Shown: piece after piece, positions 9,264 to 18,784 of the stretch | How positions within the stretch are numbered: position 1 is the first letter of the stretch | How the letters are laid out: each line of letters starts with the position of its first letter | Assembly: GCA_012515235.1 (NCBI GenBank) | Contig: JAAYYU010000227.1 | Span: forward strand, 1-42,904 | Length of the DNA: 42,904 nt | Direction of reading: 5' to 3' | Source of the DNA: Candidatus Anammoximicrobium sp. | GTDB lineage: Bacteria > Planctomycetota > Planctomycetia > Pirellulales > Pirellulaceae | Position numbers and translations under genes: made by a program | Notes under the pieces: model-generated | What the model saw: only the letters and a program-made list of their open reading frames with translations | Told to the model about the DNA's origin: nothing | Databases searched by the model: none

Positions 9264-12200
9264 TCACTGCCGCCCCAGCAGGTTGACGGCGCGGACGGTT
9301 CGCGTGCGTTCTTCGATTTCATCCGGCAGGTGGCCCTTGAACCATGCCTTGGCCCGGTAGGTGAACTCGTTGCCGTCGGGCAGAAAGCTCAGCGGGCGAT
9401 AGTGGGAGGCGAGCGGATCGTTGCCGCGCGTGGTGGTGTGGGGGTTCTCGTGACAGCCGATGCAGCCCTTGGTCTCGCCCGGACGCGGGTAGATCCACGT
9501 CTTTTGATTGCCCACTACGCGGCGGTCGCTGTCCAGCACCTGGAAGTGCATCAGCCGGTCCGCCGGGGCCTCGACGTAAAACGAGCCGTCAGCGGCCAGG
9601 GGGGCCATACCCAGCACCCGGGCAAACGTGCCTCCGTGGTTCTTCCAAACCGGCCAGGGATTGGTGTGGGTGCTGTGCCGGGCGGGCGCGGGCAGGCCTT
9701 CGATCAGCCGCACCAACCGGCCCCGCTGGGGCACGTGCCGCTCCTGCGTGGCGTACACCGAGGTACACAAGAAATGCCCGCTGTAGGCGCCGGGCTCGGC
9801 CCTCTCCGGCCGCAGCTGCGGCACCGCACGGCGGAGCACCGGACGAGGCTCAAAATCGGCGGCGGCTGGATCGTTGTAGATCAGCTCCAGCGATTGGGTC
9901 GCCGGGTCAAAAAGGTAGAGCCCCAGGTCCACCTTTTCGCGCTCTTCCACCTTCTCGGTCGAAGCGCACAGGATCGTGCCATCCGGCAACGGCATGGGCG
10001 TCGTATAAGCGCGGGTCTTGTTGTCCGGCGTGATGATCTGCTCGCGGTCCCGCGCCGTGCCGACGAGGGCGAGCCCGCCTTGAGTCACCACGACCATGTT
10101 CCGGCCGTCCGGCATCGGCTGTGGCTGAGTCATCCGCAGCACGCGGTGCGTGAGCGGCGCTTCCTGGCCGTCGGCCGGTGTGCGGGGACCGTGGTCCAGG
10201 TTGCGCCAGAACGGCCGCCGTTCGGGCCCGTACAGGACCGCGTCGAGCGTGCCGTCGAGATGCGCGGCGTGGAGCGTCAGTTCCGTCTTGTTGCGCGAAT
10301 AGAAGACCTCCAGGCGGCTGAACGCCACGCGTCCGTCATGCAGCACGGCGGGTTCGTTGTCCCGCCCGATGTTCGTCGCGAGGAACTGCAGGCCGCTGCC
10401 GTCGGCGTTCATCACGGACAGGGCCGTGCAAGGGTAGCCGTGGTACTCGTCCCGGATTCCACTGCGGCTGGTCGCCAACACGATCCGCCCGTCGGGCAGA
10501 TAAGCCGGGCCGACGTGATGATAGGGGCCGGAGGTCAGTTGTTTCAGCCCCGAACCGTCGAGGTTTACCCGGTAGATCTGCCACCAGGGATCTGCTTGGC
10601 CCCGATAGGAGAAGATCACGTGCGTGGCGTCCCAGGACAGTTCCGGTTCGGCGACGTATCCGTCCGGGAAACGCGTAAGGGGCGTTATTGTCCCGTCGGG
10701 GCGCGGCGGCTTCAACAAATACAGATTTCGTCCCGGACGGTAGGCGGGGCCCGAGTCGGTGACCGCATACGTTTGCCGCCACCGGTCGGCCTGTTCGACC
10801 GTGCCCTTGGTATTGGGGATGTCGTTGGAGCCTTTGATAAAGACCAGCGCGGGGACGTCTTCCAGTCCGGCCGTGCTTTCTGCCGGCGTGATGTCCGGGC
10901 ACGCTGTTTCCGCCGCCGTCCCTGCAGACTCTGACGCTTTGTTTTTCGGGGCGTCGACTGCGATGCCCCGTTCTTGCAAAGCGTCCCGCGCGGCGTGCCG
11001 CACGCAGTAGATGGGATGCTCCGTGGCCGCCCGATGCAGCGCCGCCAGTGCGCGCTCGTTTCCCAAATCGGCCAGTGCCTGCGCCGCGGCCAAGCGGATC
11101 TCGGCCACCGAACGCTCATCGTTCAGGATGCTCGCCAGCAACTCGGTATGATCGTGGGCGCCCAGCAGCCCCAGCGCCCGAATGAGCCCCTCGCGCCAGC
11201 GCGGCGCAGGGTCGTTGTACTCTTCGTCCTTGAACGTGCCGCTGTATCCGTAGTCGGCTTCGGCTTTGGCTCCGGCCAGCTTCGCGGCCAGCGGCTCGAC
11301 CGCCGCCGGATCGCCCAGCCAGGCGATCGTTTTGGCGGCGTTCAGCCGGACCCAGCCTTCGGGATGATCGAGCAAGGCCAGCAGGCGCGGCAGGTCCTCG
11401 CGCTCGGTACAGACACATGGCAGCCAGCTGGAAATCCAATAGGCGGGAAGCCGCGACCAGGCCAGTTCGCCAGCGGGCGCCGGCACGCGCCGCTTCTGGC
11501 CCAGTTGCTCGAAGGCCTGTTCCGCCGCTTCCTGCCTGAACCCCGCGAGTTCCATCAGGTGGCGCGTGAGCAGATGCGCGACTTCCGGCTCGTACAGGAA
11601 GAACGTATCGTGGTCGCCCGGCAGGTTGGCCATGATCTGCGGCGCGATCTTGCGGAGTGCGGCCCGGTCCGCGTCGCGGTCCAGCGGCAGCCGGCACATC
11701 GAGTAGATGATCCAATAAGGCGTCTCCAACATCCGGTCTTCGCTGGGAAAACCCATCTTATCGTCACGCGGCACGGCCGGAGGATCCTGTGCCTGGAGAT
11801 CCTTTGCGTACTGCGGGTAAGCCTCGATCAAAGCGGAAACCGCCCGCGCGCCGCCGAAATCGCCCAACGCCTCGGCTGCCGCCCGAGCCCAGAAGGGATT
11901 CTTTAGCAACGCGACCAGGTATTGGAAGCCTCGTTCGTCGCCCAGCCGTCCGAGCGCTCGGATGCCTGTCCGGACCGTGGGACGGTAGTGCGGTGCCGTG
12001 GACGGATCCGGCCCCAACACCGCCAGCACCGCAGCGGTTGCTCCGCGGCCTCCCAGCGCGCCCAGCGCGCGGAGTCCTCGCTCCTCCCGCCATGCCTTGA
12101 GCTCTTGTTCACGTGACGCCGTGCTCTGCTCGGGCGACCGCTGGACTGCCGTCTGCCGATTGATCTCGATCTCGAAGAACGTGGTCGGGTAGGTGGGGTT

Positions 12201-13100
12201 TTTGGAGCCAAAGCTGGTGATGCGGATAAATCGCACCTCACGTTTCGGGAAGTCAACAACCAGGGTGACCGAACTTTCGCCGTCCCGGCGTTCGACCGCA
12301 TCAAAGGACTGTCCGTCCAGGCTGACGGCGACTTCGTAGCTGGTCATGACGAACTGCGGACCGTATTGATGAACGATCACGCGATGCACGTCGACCGGCT
12401 GGCCGAGGTCTACGGTACACGATTGGGGCGGATCAACAAATTTGGTCTGCCAATACAGCGGACCGACGTAGCCGTCAGTGAGCACGCCGGGCGGGCCTCG
12501 GTACGTGGTCGAGGCGGTGACGGGTTTGCCCAGCGTCGGGCTGTCGGGCCGAGCCGCGGGCAAAACCACGGGGCGGGCCAGCACTTCATCGCCCCCGAGC
12601 AGGTCGAGCACGTCGCCGGGCGGCTGATCGGGAGAAACCGCAGCCCACCAATCGCGCCAGCGCCGAGCCTGGGACGTCCGTTTGTCGCTCGGCCCCGCGG
12701 CGTCGAAAGGGAACTCCATGCCGGTCAAGTTCGTCAGCGCGACGTGGGCCGCCTGGGCGGTCTGCCAGTCGCGGTCGTCCAAGGCGGCCAGCAGCGGAGG
12801 TACGGCTTTGCGTCCTCCGCACCAGCCGAGCGACAACGCCGCCTTGCAGCGCACCGAAGCCGAACGGTCGTCCCGAAGCCGCTCGATCAACGCCGCCTCG
12901 GCAGCGTAGGCCCGCAAAAACCCCAGCGCCTCGGCCGCCCGCGCGCGGACGGTAGACGAATCGGACTTGAGGCGAGCCGCGTTCTGGGCCACCTGGTGCT
13001 CGTAAGGCTCTCGCGGTGACCGGTCAGGACTTCGAGCCGTTTGGCCCACGGCGACCGAAACCGACATCAACACAAGCAAAACGAGAACGGATCGAGGCAT
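9264..13100 (-). CDS. HEAT-repeat / discoidin-like / beta-propeller / HZS-alpha-like protein with one c-type heme site
   Basis: A 1278-residue exported mosaic. The signal peptide starts at MPRSVLVLLVLMSVSVAVG. HEAT repeats follow at about 40-130 (VRARAAEALGFLRAY, VRCKAALSLGWCGG). An F5/8C (discoidin)-like domain lies at about 190-315 (CTVDLGQPVDVHRVIVHQYG, EVRFIRITSFG), with more HEAT repeats to about 710. From ~770 there is a TolB/WD40-like propeller (PDGRIVLATSRSG, SVMNADGSGLQFLATNIG) and the domain known from the hydrazine synthase alpha subunit, which is widespread in non-anammox planctomycetes. CIGCH at residues 1213-1217 is a canonical CxxCH heme-attachment motif, so the protein should be matured in the periplasm. 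The cytochrome role is inferred; electron partners are not visible. It is divergent from the FAD oxidoreductase gene at 13450. No clear Shine-Dalgarno precedes the ATG at 13100. Confidence 0.8.
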   Translation of the reverse strand: MPRSVLVLLVLMSVSVAVGQTARSPDRSPREPYEHQVAQNAARLKSDSSTVRARAAEALGFLRAYAAEAALIERLRDDRSASVRCKAALSLGWCGGRKAVPPLLAALDDRDWQTAQAAHVALTNLTGMEFPFDAAGPSDKRTSQARRWRDWWAAVSPDQPPGDVLDLLGGDEVLARPVVLPAARPDSPTLGKPVTASTTYRGPPGVLTDGYVGPLYWQTKFVDPPQSCTVDLGQPVDVHRVIVHQYGPQFVMTSYEVAVSLDGQSFDAVERRDGESSVTLVVDFPKREVRFIRITSFGSKNPTYPTTFFEIEINRQTAVQRSPEQSTASREQELKAWREERGLRALGALGGRGATAAVLAVLGPDPSTAPHYRPTVRTGIRALGRLGDERGFQYLVALLKNPFWARAAAEALGDFGGARAVSALIEAYPQYAKDLQAQDPPAVPRDDKMGFPSEDRMLETPYWIIYSMCRLPLDRDADRAALRKIAPQIMANLPGDHDTFFLYEPEVAHLLTRHLMELAGFRQEAAEQAFEQLGQKRRVPAPAGELAWSRLPAYWISSWLPCVCTEREDLPRLLALLDHPEGWVRLNAAKTIAWLGDPAAVEPLAAKLAGAKAEADYGYSGTFKDEEYNDPAPRWREGLIRALGLLGAHDHTELLASILNDERSVAEIRLAAAQALADLGNERALAALHRAATEHPIYCVRHAARDALQERGIAVDAPKNKASESAGTAAETACPDITPAESTAGLEDVPALVFIKGSNDIPNTKGTVEQADRWRQTYAVTDSGPAYRPGRNLYLLKPPRPDGTITPLTRFPDGYVAEPELSWDATHVIFSYRGQADPWWQIYRVNLDGSGLKQLTSGPYHHVGPAYLPDGRIVLATSRSGIRDEYHGYPCTALSVMNADGSGLQFLATNIGRDNEPAVLHDGRVAFSRLEVFYSRNKTELTLHAAHLDGTLDAVLYGPERRPFWRNLDHGPRTPADGQEAPLTHRVLRMTQPQPMPDGRNMVVVTQGGLALVGTARDREQIITPDNKTRAYTTPMPLPDGTILCASTEKVEEREKVDLGLYLFDPATQSLELIYNDPAAADFEPRPVLRRAVPQLRPERAEPGAYSGHFLCTSVYATQERHVPQRGRLVRLIEGLPAPARHSTHTNPWPVWKNHGGTFARVLGMAPLAADGSFYVEAPADRLMHFQVLDSDRRVVGNQKTWIYPRPGETKGCIGCHENPHTTTRGNDPLASHYRPLSFLPDGNEFTYRAKAWFKGHLPDEIEERTRTVRAVNLLGRQ

Positions 13101-13449
13101 GGCACGCGAAAGCTCTAAGAGGAAAAGAACGGAAGGAACTCACAAGGCAAAGTAATCGCTCCGTCTGCAGAATTCTCGCGAAACCGGCTGCCGGAACACT
13201 CTTTGTCCTGCTGTGAGTTTCGTTGTCCCTCGTCTTGTCGTCAAGACCGTCGATTGATGCATTGCGCCACGCGGAAATCCCGGAGATCGTCGGCGGGTTG
13301 AACTGGAAGGAGCGGATTTACTGTCACTGCAGCTGACATGGACGTCGCCGCTCGACGCGACTATAACAAGCCGAAGCGACCAGTGGGCTGTCAAGCTGGA
13401 ACGGCGAGTGATCATTCAGAAAACATGGATCCAACGCAGGAGGAGCACC
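13101..13449. other. Divergent intergenic region
   Basis: 349 bp between two divergent genes, so it should hold both promoters. TATAAC at 13362-13367 is the best -10-like hexamer on the plus strand, but no convincing -35 accompanies it. No tRNA, small RNA or supported small gene was seen. Confidence 0.4.
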
Positions 13450-14865
13450 GTGTCGTCGAATCGCAGAGAATTCCTGAAAGGCTCGGCAGCTGCCGCGGCG
13501 TTGGGCGGGTTTGGTTCGATCGCCGGGGCGGGGCAGGCTGATGAGTTGCCGGCGGGCGAAGTCGTCTTCCAACGGCGTCTCGCGGTCCGTCATGAGGTCG
13601 ACGTGTTCGTCGCCGGCGGCGGGCCAGCCGGTGTAGCAGCGGCCGTGGCGGCGGCTCGCCAAGGCGTCCGTGTGTTTCTTGCCGAGAGGAATACGTGCTT
13701 GGGCGGCATGGGCACCGCCGGCATGTTGCCCCTGTTCATGCCCTTCAGCGACGGGATTCGCAACCTGGCCGGCGGGATTGGCGAAGAAATTCAACGGCGG
13801 TTGGCGGCCAGCGGCGGCAACGGACCGGGCAGCAATGTGACGATCCGGGCGGAAGTGCTCAAACGCCTGTACGACGAGTTGCTCCAAGAGGCCAAGGTGG
13901 ACTTCACGTTCCACACCGACATGGTTGCCGTCGAATCGGACGCCGAGCGGGTGTCGTCGGTCGTCTTGGCCGGCAAGAGCGGGCTGTTCGCCGTCAAGGC
14001 CCGTGTGTTCCTCGATTGCACGGGCGACGGCGACCTGGCGGCTTGGGCCGGGGCTCCGTGCGAGAAGGGCGACGAGCACGGGAACATGATGGCCGGCACG
14101 CTGTGCAGCCTGTGGGCCGACATCGATTGGTCCAAGGTTCATGAGGGCGGGCGAGCGAGCGACGAGAGCCGCCTGGAGGACGCCTTCCGCGACAAGGTGT
14201 TCACGTTCGAGGACAAACACCTGCCGGGCATGTTCCGCATCGGCGAGCACACCGGCGGCGGCAACCTCGGACATACGTTCGGACTCGACTCGACGGACGA
14301 ACGGTCCCTCACGCGCGCCCTGCTGTGGGCCCGCAAGTCGCTGCCGGAGTACGAACGCTATTACAAAAAGTACCTCAAGGGCTTCGAGCAGATGGAACTC
14401 GTGGCGACGGCCTCACAGCTCGGATGCCGCGAGAGCCGGCGAATCGTGGGCGACTATGTACTGAATCTGGAGGACTTCAAGTCGCGGGCCGTCTTCCCTG
14501 ACGAGATCGGCCGCTACAACTACGCGGTGGACATCCACGCCGCCAAGCCGGACCTGGCCAGCTACCAGCGGTACGCGGAGGATTTCCGAAATCTGCGGTA
14601 TGCAAAAGGCGAAAGCTACGGCGTCCCGTACCGTTGCCTCGTGCCTCAGAAGCTGACCAACGTGCTGGCAGCCGGCCGTTGCGTCAGCACCGACCGGTAT
14701 ATGCAGAGTTCGATCCGCGTCATGCCCGGCTGTTTCATCACGGGGCAGGCCATCGGAGTGGCCGCCGCCATCTGTGCCGCGAAGGGCTGCGATACACGCG
14801 GCTTCCCGGTGACCGAACTGCAGCGGCGGCTGAAAGATCTGGGAGCTTATTTGCCGAACTGTTGA
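13450..14865 (+). CDS. Tat-exported FAD-dependent oxidoreductase
   Basis: The 471-residue product starts at the GTG at 13450 behind AGGAGGAG (13438-13445); an upstream in-frame ATG at 13408 is less likely. The N-terminus NRREFLKGSAAAAALGGFG is a twin-arginine signal. The FAD-binding Rossmann motif G56-x-G58-x-x-G61 lies in VDVFVAGGGPAGVAAAVAAA, followed by the acidic end of the second strand (AERNTCLGGMG). The C-terminal GRCVSTDRYMQSSIRVMPGC and TGQAIGVAAA segment is typical of the FAD_oxidored family expanded in planctomycetes. It probably oxidises a sugar or related alcohol after folded export to the periplasm. The cofactor call is strong; the substrate is not known. It lies next to the c-heme mosaic but on the opposite strand. 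Confidence 0.86.
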   Translation: MSSNRREFLKGSAAAAALGGFGSIAGAGQADELPAGEVVFQRRLAVRHEVDVFVAGGGPAGVAAAVAAARQGVRVFLAERNTCLGGMGTAGMLPLFMPFSDGIRNLAGGIGEEIQRRLAASGGNGPGSNVTIRAEVLKRLYDELLQEAKVDFTFHTDMVAVESDAERVSSVVLAGKSGLFAVKARVFLDCTGDGDLAAWAGAPCEKGDEHGNMMAGTLCSLWADIDWSKVHEGGRASDESRLEDAFRDKVFTFEDKHLPGMFRIGEHTGGGNLGHTFGLDSTDERSLTRALLWARKSLPEYERYYKKYLKGFEQMELVATASQLGCRESRRIVGDYVLNLEDFKSRAVFPDEIGRYNYAVDIHAAKPDLASYQRYAEDFRNLRYAKGESYGVPYRCLVPQKLTNVLAAGRCVSTDRYMQSSIRVMPGCFITGQAIGVAAAICAAKGCDTRGFPVTELQRRLKDLGAYLPNC

Positions 14866-15208
14866 GGCCGTTGTTGTTCGAGCGATGCTTACGTGCGGCC
14901 TCCTCCTGCCCCGCGTGGGCAGGGCGACGATTGGCCAGTCGCACGAGATGCTGTGGCGGCCGTTTTCCCGCCGTCTCCCAAGCAAAAACAAAAAAGACAT
15001 TCTACTTTTTCTCGACACGGCTGCGGCGACGCCCAACGGATCCGCGCCTGAAAAAAGTCAAAGGTCGTCGTATCGTGAAAGCCTGGTATGGCGACCCCGA
15101 CTTTCAACCGTCGTCGTAGGCGCACCAGAAATCGACCACGGCGATCAGAGAAATACGGGTGGCCCCTTTTGAAAAAGGCATCGTCTGGGGGGCGACACGG
15201 GATTGCTG
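14866..15208. other. Convergent spacer without recognisable genes
   Basis: 343 bp between two convergent genes. It contains A- and T-rich patches (AAAAACAAAAAAG near 14985, CCTTTTGAAAAAGG near 15163) that could aid transcript termination. I see no stable terminator hairpin, RNA gene or coding region. Confidence 0.35.
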
Positions 15209-17092
15209 TCAGCGGCTGTCTGCCCAGGGTTCGAGGAAGAAGTTCAGGTGGTACTTGACGGGGACGGGACGGGCGGGGATGGGTTGCCCGGTGAGCCGTT
15301 CGAGGCTCCAGGCACAGGCATAGCCCACGGGCGAGACGATTCCGGCCGGCTCGTTGTAGGCCTCCAGGGTCCGTAAGGCGTCGGCGGCCTTCATGCGACC
15401 CAGGGTGACCGCGGAGAAGCGGCGGATAAGTTCGTCCTCCGGCATGAGGGTGTCGACGTCGTTCAGACGCGCCTGCAGGGCGGTTACGAGCTCCGCTACG
15501 GGCCGGTTTTCGTGACAGTGACCCAAGGCCCAAATGGCCGCAGAACGGGCTTGCGGAATCGACAAATCCTTGGGGATGAACGTGCGCAGGAAGGGCTCGG
15601 CAGCCGCATATTTCTGCTGGCCAAAAAACTCGAACAGATGGGCCAATTGGTAATCCAGATTGGGTCTCCCCGGTCCGCCGGATGATTCCTGGCGGTTCGC
15701 GCTGCGCCGGCGAGCGGCGTCCAGGGCAGGGGCCAGGGTGCGGGCAAGGCCCAGCCGCCGCAGGCCCCAGGCAGCCGCGACGTAGACTTCCGCACGCGGA
15801 TGCTCCAACAACGCGACAAAACGGTCCGCGGCCGGAGGATGGTTCAAGGTCCCCAGCAGGACGACGGACTGCTCCAACGCCGCCCAACGTTCACTCTGCA
15901 GCAGGCGTTCGCCCTGCCGGAGCACCTCCGGCCGCCAATCCGGCGACTGGGCCAGCTTCTCCAAAGACTGCCGGGCTTGCTCACGCAGGTTCGGAATGGG
16001 ATCCGCCAACAGGTCGGCCAAGACCGCCAGATTGTCGGCGGACGGACACGTAGCCAGAGCGAGCGCGACCAGGCTCCGGACGTTGGCGTCGCCGCGAGCG
16101 ATTGCCGCCCGAGCCAGCGAAACGATCCGCGCCGGCTCCAAGGCCAGCAACGTCTCAAACGCGCCGGCAACGACGCTGGAATCCTCGTCCTGGACCATTT
16201 CCAGCAGCAGCGATCGGGCTGCGGCGGAATCGTGTTCGCGGAGCAAGCGGACGGCGACCAGCCGATCAGCGACGCCGGCTGTCGGCTTGGACCGCAAGCG
16301 GCGCGCAGCGTCTTCCAAGCCGCTGCGGCAGACGCGTGCCACGGCTACGGCGGCAGCCAGCCGCATGTCCGCTGGCTCGGAATCCGCGATGGCAATCTTC
16401 AGCAGCGGATCGGCCGCCGGCTGATCGCGGACTTGGGCCAACCCGCGGATCGCTAACAGCCGCCTTTGCCGGTCGACGCCATCGTCCTGCAGTCGGCGGC
16501 GCCACAGGTCGATGGCCGGCTGAAAATGCCAGCGAGCCAGCGCTGGTTCGACCAGCTGGGCCATGTCCAAGCCGTCTGTCTGGCCGCGGTTGAACAACGC
16601 GGAAGCCAACGGACGGGCGTCCATTGCCACCAGCGCCTGGGCGGCCGTCAAACGCACGATCTGCCGGTCGCTTTCCTGCAAGTTCCGGGTCAGCGGTCCA
16701 ATCGCGGCGTCCAGTCCCGGCATGCCATGAGCGTGCGCCCGAGCCAGGGCCCGCGCGGCCTGCTGCCGCAGATCGGCTTCGGGCGAGTCGAGCGCGGCCA
16801 GCCACAGCGGCAGTAACTCCGGCTGAAACCGCATCTCGTCCGGCGGCAAGTCGAGGCGGGGATCGGCAAACATCACGAAATCCAACGGCTTCCGCGATTG
16901 CCCGCAGCAGACGGCGGCCAGCGACAGGATGACCAGGCAGGCGACGGCGGCGCGAAAAACGCCACCGCAGACATCTCGCTCCGCGAGATGAAATGCACCC
17001 CGCCGCCGGCCCGCGAGATGACATGTTTTCCTCTCGCGGAGCGAGAGGGCTACGATGGAGACAGCGGGAGTCAGGCAAGAATGCATGCTCAT
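15209..17092 (-). CDS. Exported HEAT-repeat protein, last gene of the ABC-2 operon, with repeat-encoded N-terminus
   Basis: The 627-residue product consists of helical HEAT-type repeats from about residue 100 to 530 (RQQAARALARAHAHG, RLTAAQALVAMDARPL, VYVAAAWGLRRLGLART). The start is set by an ATGA overlap: the ATG at 17092-17090 shares bases with the permease stop codon (17091-17089), implying translational coupling. The hydrophobic signal-like segment (VFRAAVACLVILSLAAV) begins only at about residue 45. Residues ~13-40 (IVALSLRERK... HLAERD) are encoded by palindromic repeats that also occur between genes elsewhere in the window. I see no downstream ATG or GTG in frame before the hydrophobic core, so either this extended N-terminus is used or a non-standard start is. 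HEAT proteins usually act as scaffolds; its role with the transporter is unknown. Confidence 0.78.
   Translation of the reverse strand: MSMHSCLTPAVSIVALSLRERKTCHLAGRRRGAFHLAERDVCGGVFRAAVACLVILSLAAVCCGQSRKPLDFVMFADPRLDLPPDEMRFQPELLPLWLAALDSPEADLRQQAARALARAHAHGMPGLDAAIGPLTRNLQESDRQIVRLTAAQALVAMDARPLASALFNRGQTDGLDMAQLVEPALARWHFQPAIDLWRRRLQDDGVDRQRRLLAIRGLAQVRDQPAADPLLKIAIADSEPADMRLAAAVAVARVCRSGLEDAARRLRSKPTAGVADRLVAVRLLREHDSAAARSLLLEMVQDEDSSVVAGAFETLLALEPARIVSLARAAIARGDANVRSLVALALATCPSADNLAVLADLLADPIPNLREQARQSLEKLAQSPDWRPEVLRQGERLLQSERWAALEQSVVLLGTLNHPPAADRFVALLEHPRAEVYVAAAWGLRRLGLARTLAPALDAARRRSANRQESSGGPGRPNLDYQLAHLFEFFGQQKYAAAEPFLRTFIPKDLSIPQARSAAIWALGHCHENRPVAELVTALQARLNDVDTLMPEDELIRRFSAVTLGRMKAADALRTLEAYNEPAGIVSPVGYACAWSLERLTGQPIPARPVPVKYHLNFFLEPWADSR
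16972..17048. repeat. REPIN-like inverted doublet of CTCCG/CGGAG triloop hairpins inside a coding region
   Basis: Two 8-bp-stem hairpins with 3-nt loops face each other: CATCTCGC-TCC-GCGAGATG at 16972-16990 and CCTCTCGC-GGA-GCGAGAGG at 17030-17048. A half-element GCGAGATG lies between them near 17013. The right-hand hairpin with its flank (17033-17056) matches 34571-34594 at 22 of 24 positions, including the trailing CTACGAT. The doublet lies within the 5' end of the HEAT-repeat gene. Confidence 0.85.
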
Positions 17093-18750
17093 TGGGGCCG
17101 CGTGAGCCGATGGGTTTGCAGGAGGACGATGGCGAGGAACACGGCGGAGGCGAACGAGGCGCACCACCAGCTGTTGGGAATCAACGGATACGGAGCGAAT
17201 CCCGGCGTGCGGATCACGGCCAGGGCGGCGGCGATCGGGTTGATCGTCAGGGCCCAGGTCACCGTGCCATGCCCGAAGGGCGCGTCCCGCAATAGCCAGA
17301 CCAGCAGCGGGCCTCCGCAGACGGCCGCCAGAGCCCCGTACGCCGTGGCCGTGGCGGTGGCCGTGCGGCTCAGCAAGCTGCTGCAGGCCAGACTGAGCGT
17401 GATCGAGAACACGGCTGTCAACGTCAGGCAGATCAAGACCTGGCGAATCTGCAGCCACATCGCCGGCTCGATGTAGACCATGACCACGTAACCCGGCAGC
17501 GTGGAAATCAAGATCAACAGGATCGGCCAGACCACGCTGGCCAGCTTGCCAAGCAGGATTTTGGGAGCCGACAAGGGCGTCATCTGCAACAGCTGCCAGC
17601 CGCCGCTCTCGATTTCGGAGCTGATCAGGCCGGCAGTGAGCGCAGGGGCCAACAGCAGGATCAACGCCCCCTGCAGCAGCACCATCAGGCCGCCAATCGT
17701 CTCCGGTCCCCAGTCCAGCGTGCCCAGGCTGGCCACGTACGTCAGTCCCAGCGATGCCAGCGTGCTGAGGGCCGCCACGCGCAGCATCCAGTGCATCCGC
17801 CCAAAGCGGCGGCAGCGGAATTCCTTGACCATCACGGGATTGACCAGCGGGGCGATCGTCAGCTTGCGGCGCTGCGGGTCGACGACAAAAAACAGGCGGC
17901 GAATCGCGCGGACCAGCCAGGATCGCTCGTCGGTGATCAAGCCCTGGGAATGAGCCCGGTCGAACAGGGAGTGATTCAGCCGGGCGAGCGTCAGGCCCGC
18001 GAACAGTCCCGTGGCCGCGAGTCCGTACCAGACGCAACGCGAGATCACGTGCTCGTCCGCCGCGAGTCCTTTGGCGCCGACGCCGCTGTGCCCCATCAAC
18101 TGCATCACGGCCGGGATGGGCGACAGGCACCGCAGATGCTCCGCGCCCACCGCTTTCCAGCCCCCCGTGCCCTGGAAAAAATAGTGCGGGCCCAGCGTCA
18201 CAACCGCCAGCAACAGGACGCCGCCGTAAGCGTACCGCAAGGCGGCGTCCGACGAATGGACGTACGTGCTGACCAACAACGCCCCCGCCGTGTACTGGAC
18301 GGCGGCCAGGGCCAGGACGGCGTACAGCGGAAGCAAATCGCCGCTCAGCGAAACACCGCCCATCGCCTGACAGGCCGCGGCCGCGGGAACGCTGGTCAGC
18401 AGCAGCAGGAGCACAAAGCCCAGACTGCCGGCCAGCTTGCCGACGTAAATCGAACACGGCGTCAGGAGCGAGTTCAGCAGCAGGACCAGCGTGCCGCGTT
18501 GTTTTTCGCGGACGATGGACGTGGCGGGGAAGGCTGGCGTCAGCAGCAGCAAGGCGCCCAGCAGGCCGTAACCCAGCAGCCGAAAAACCTTCCGGGCCGG
18601 GGCGCCGCTCAAGTCCACTTGCGCGTCGGACGGCCAACCCAGCAGCACCAGCGACGAGAGGACCAGGGCCGTGGCGATGATCACCGCGGCCGCCCGCCGG
18701 CGGCGGAGCGTGCCCAGGAATTCGCGTCGCACGATCGGATGATTCCACAT
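17089..18750 (-). CDS. ABC-2 type transporter permease (two-module)
   Basis: The 553-residue polytopic membrane protein starts MWNHPIVRREFLGTLRRRR, a typical ABC-2 permease opening. The first membrane block (residues ~20-200) has GLLGALLLLTPAFPATSIV and then REKQRGTLVLLLNS, the conserved loop of drug/polysaccharide-type ABC-2 permeases. A second block (~310-550) repeats the theme (PVMVKEFRCRRFGRMHW, SSEIESGGWQLLQMTPLSAP), so this is a fused tandem permease. It pairs with the ATPase encoded 95 bp upstream and overlaps the HEAT gene by ATGA. The palindrome at 18785-18838 separates it from the ATPase gene. Substrate unknown. Confidence 0.86.
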   Translation of the reverse strand: MWNHPIVRREFLGTLRRRRAAAVIIATALVLSSLVLLGWPSDAQVDLSGAPARKVFRLLGYGLLGALLLLTPAFPATSIVREKQRGTLVLLLNSLLTPCSIYVGKLAGSLGFVLLLLLTSVPAAAACQAMGGVSLSGDLLPLYAVLALAAVQYTAGALLVSTYVHSSDAALRYAYGGVLLLAVVTLGPHYFFQGTGGWKAVGAEHLRCLSPIPAVMQLMGHSGVGAKGLAADEHVISRCVWYGLAATGLFAGLTLARLNHSLFDRAHSQGLITDERSWLVRAIRRLFFVVDPQRRKLTIAPLVNPVMVKEFRCRRFGRMHWMLRVAALSTLASLGLTYVASLGTLDWGPETIGGLMVLLQGALILLLAPALTAGLISSEIESGGWQLLQMTPLSAPKILLGKLASVVWPILLILISTLPGYVVMVYIEPAMWLQIRQVLICLTLTAVFSITLSLACSSLLSRTATATATAYGALAAVCGGPLLVWLLRDAPFGHGTVTWALTINPIAAALAVIRTPGFAPYPLIPNSWWCASFASAVFLAIVLLQTHRLTRPQ

Positions 18751-18784
18751 ACGTCTTCCACTGCCTTCCGGACGCTGCCAGAGC

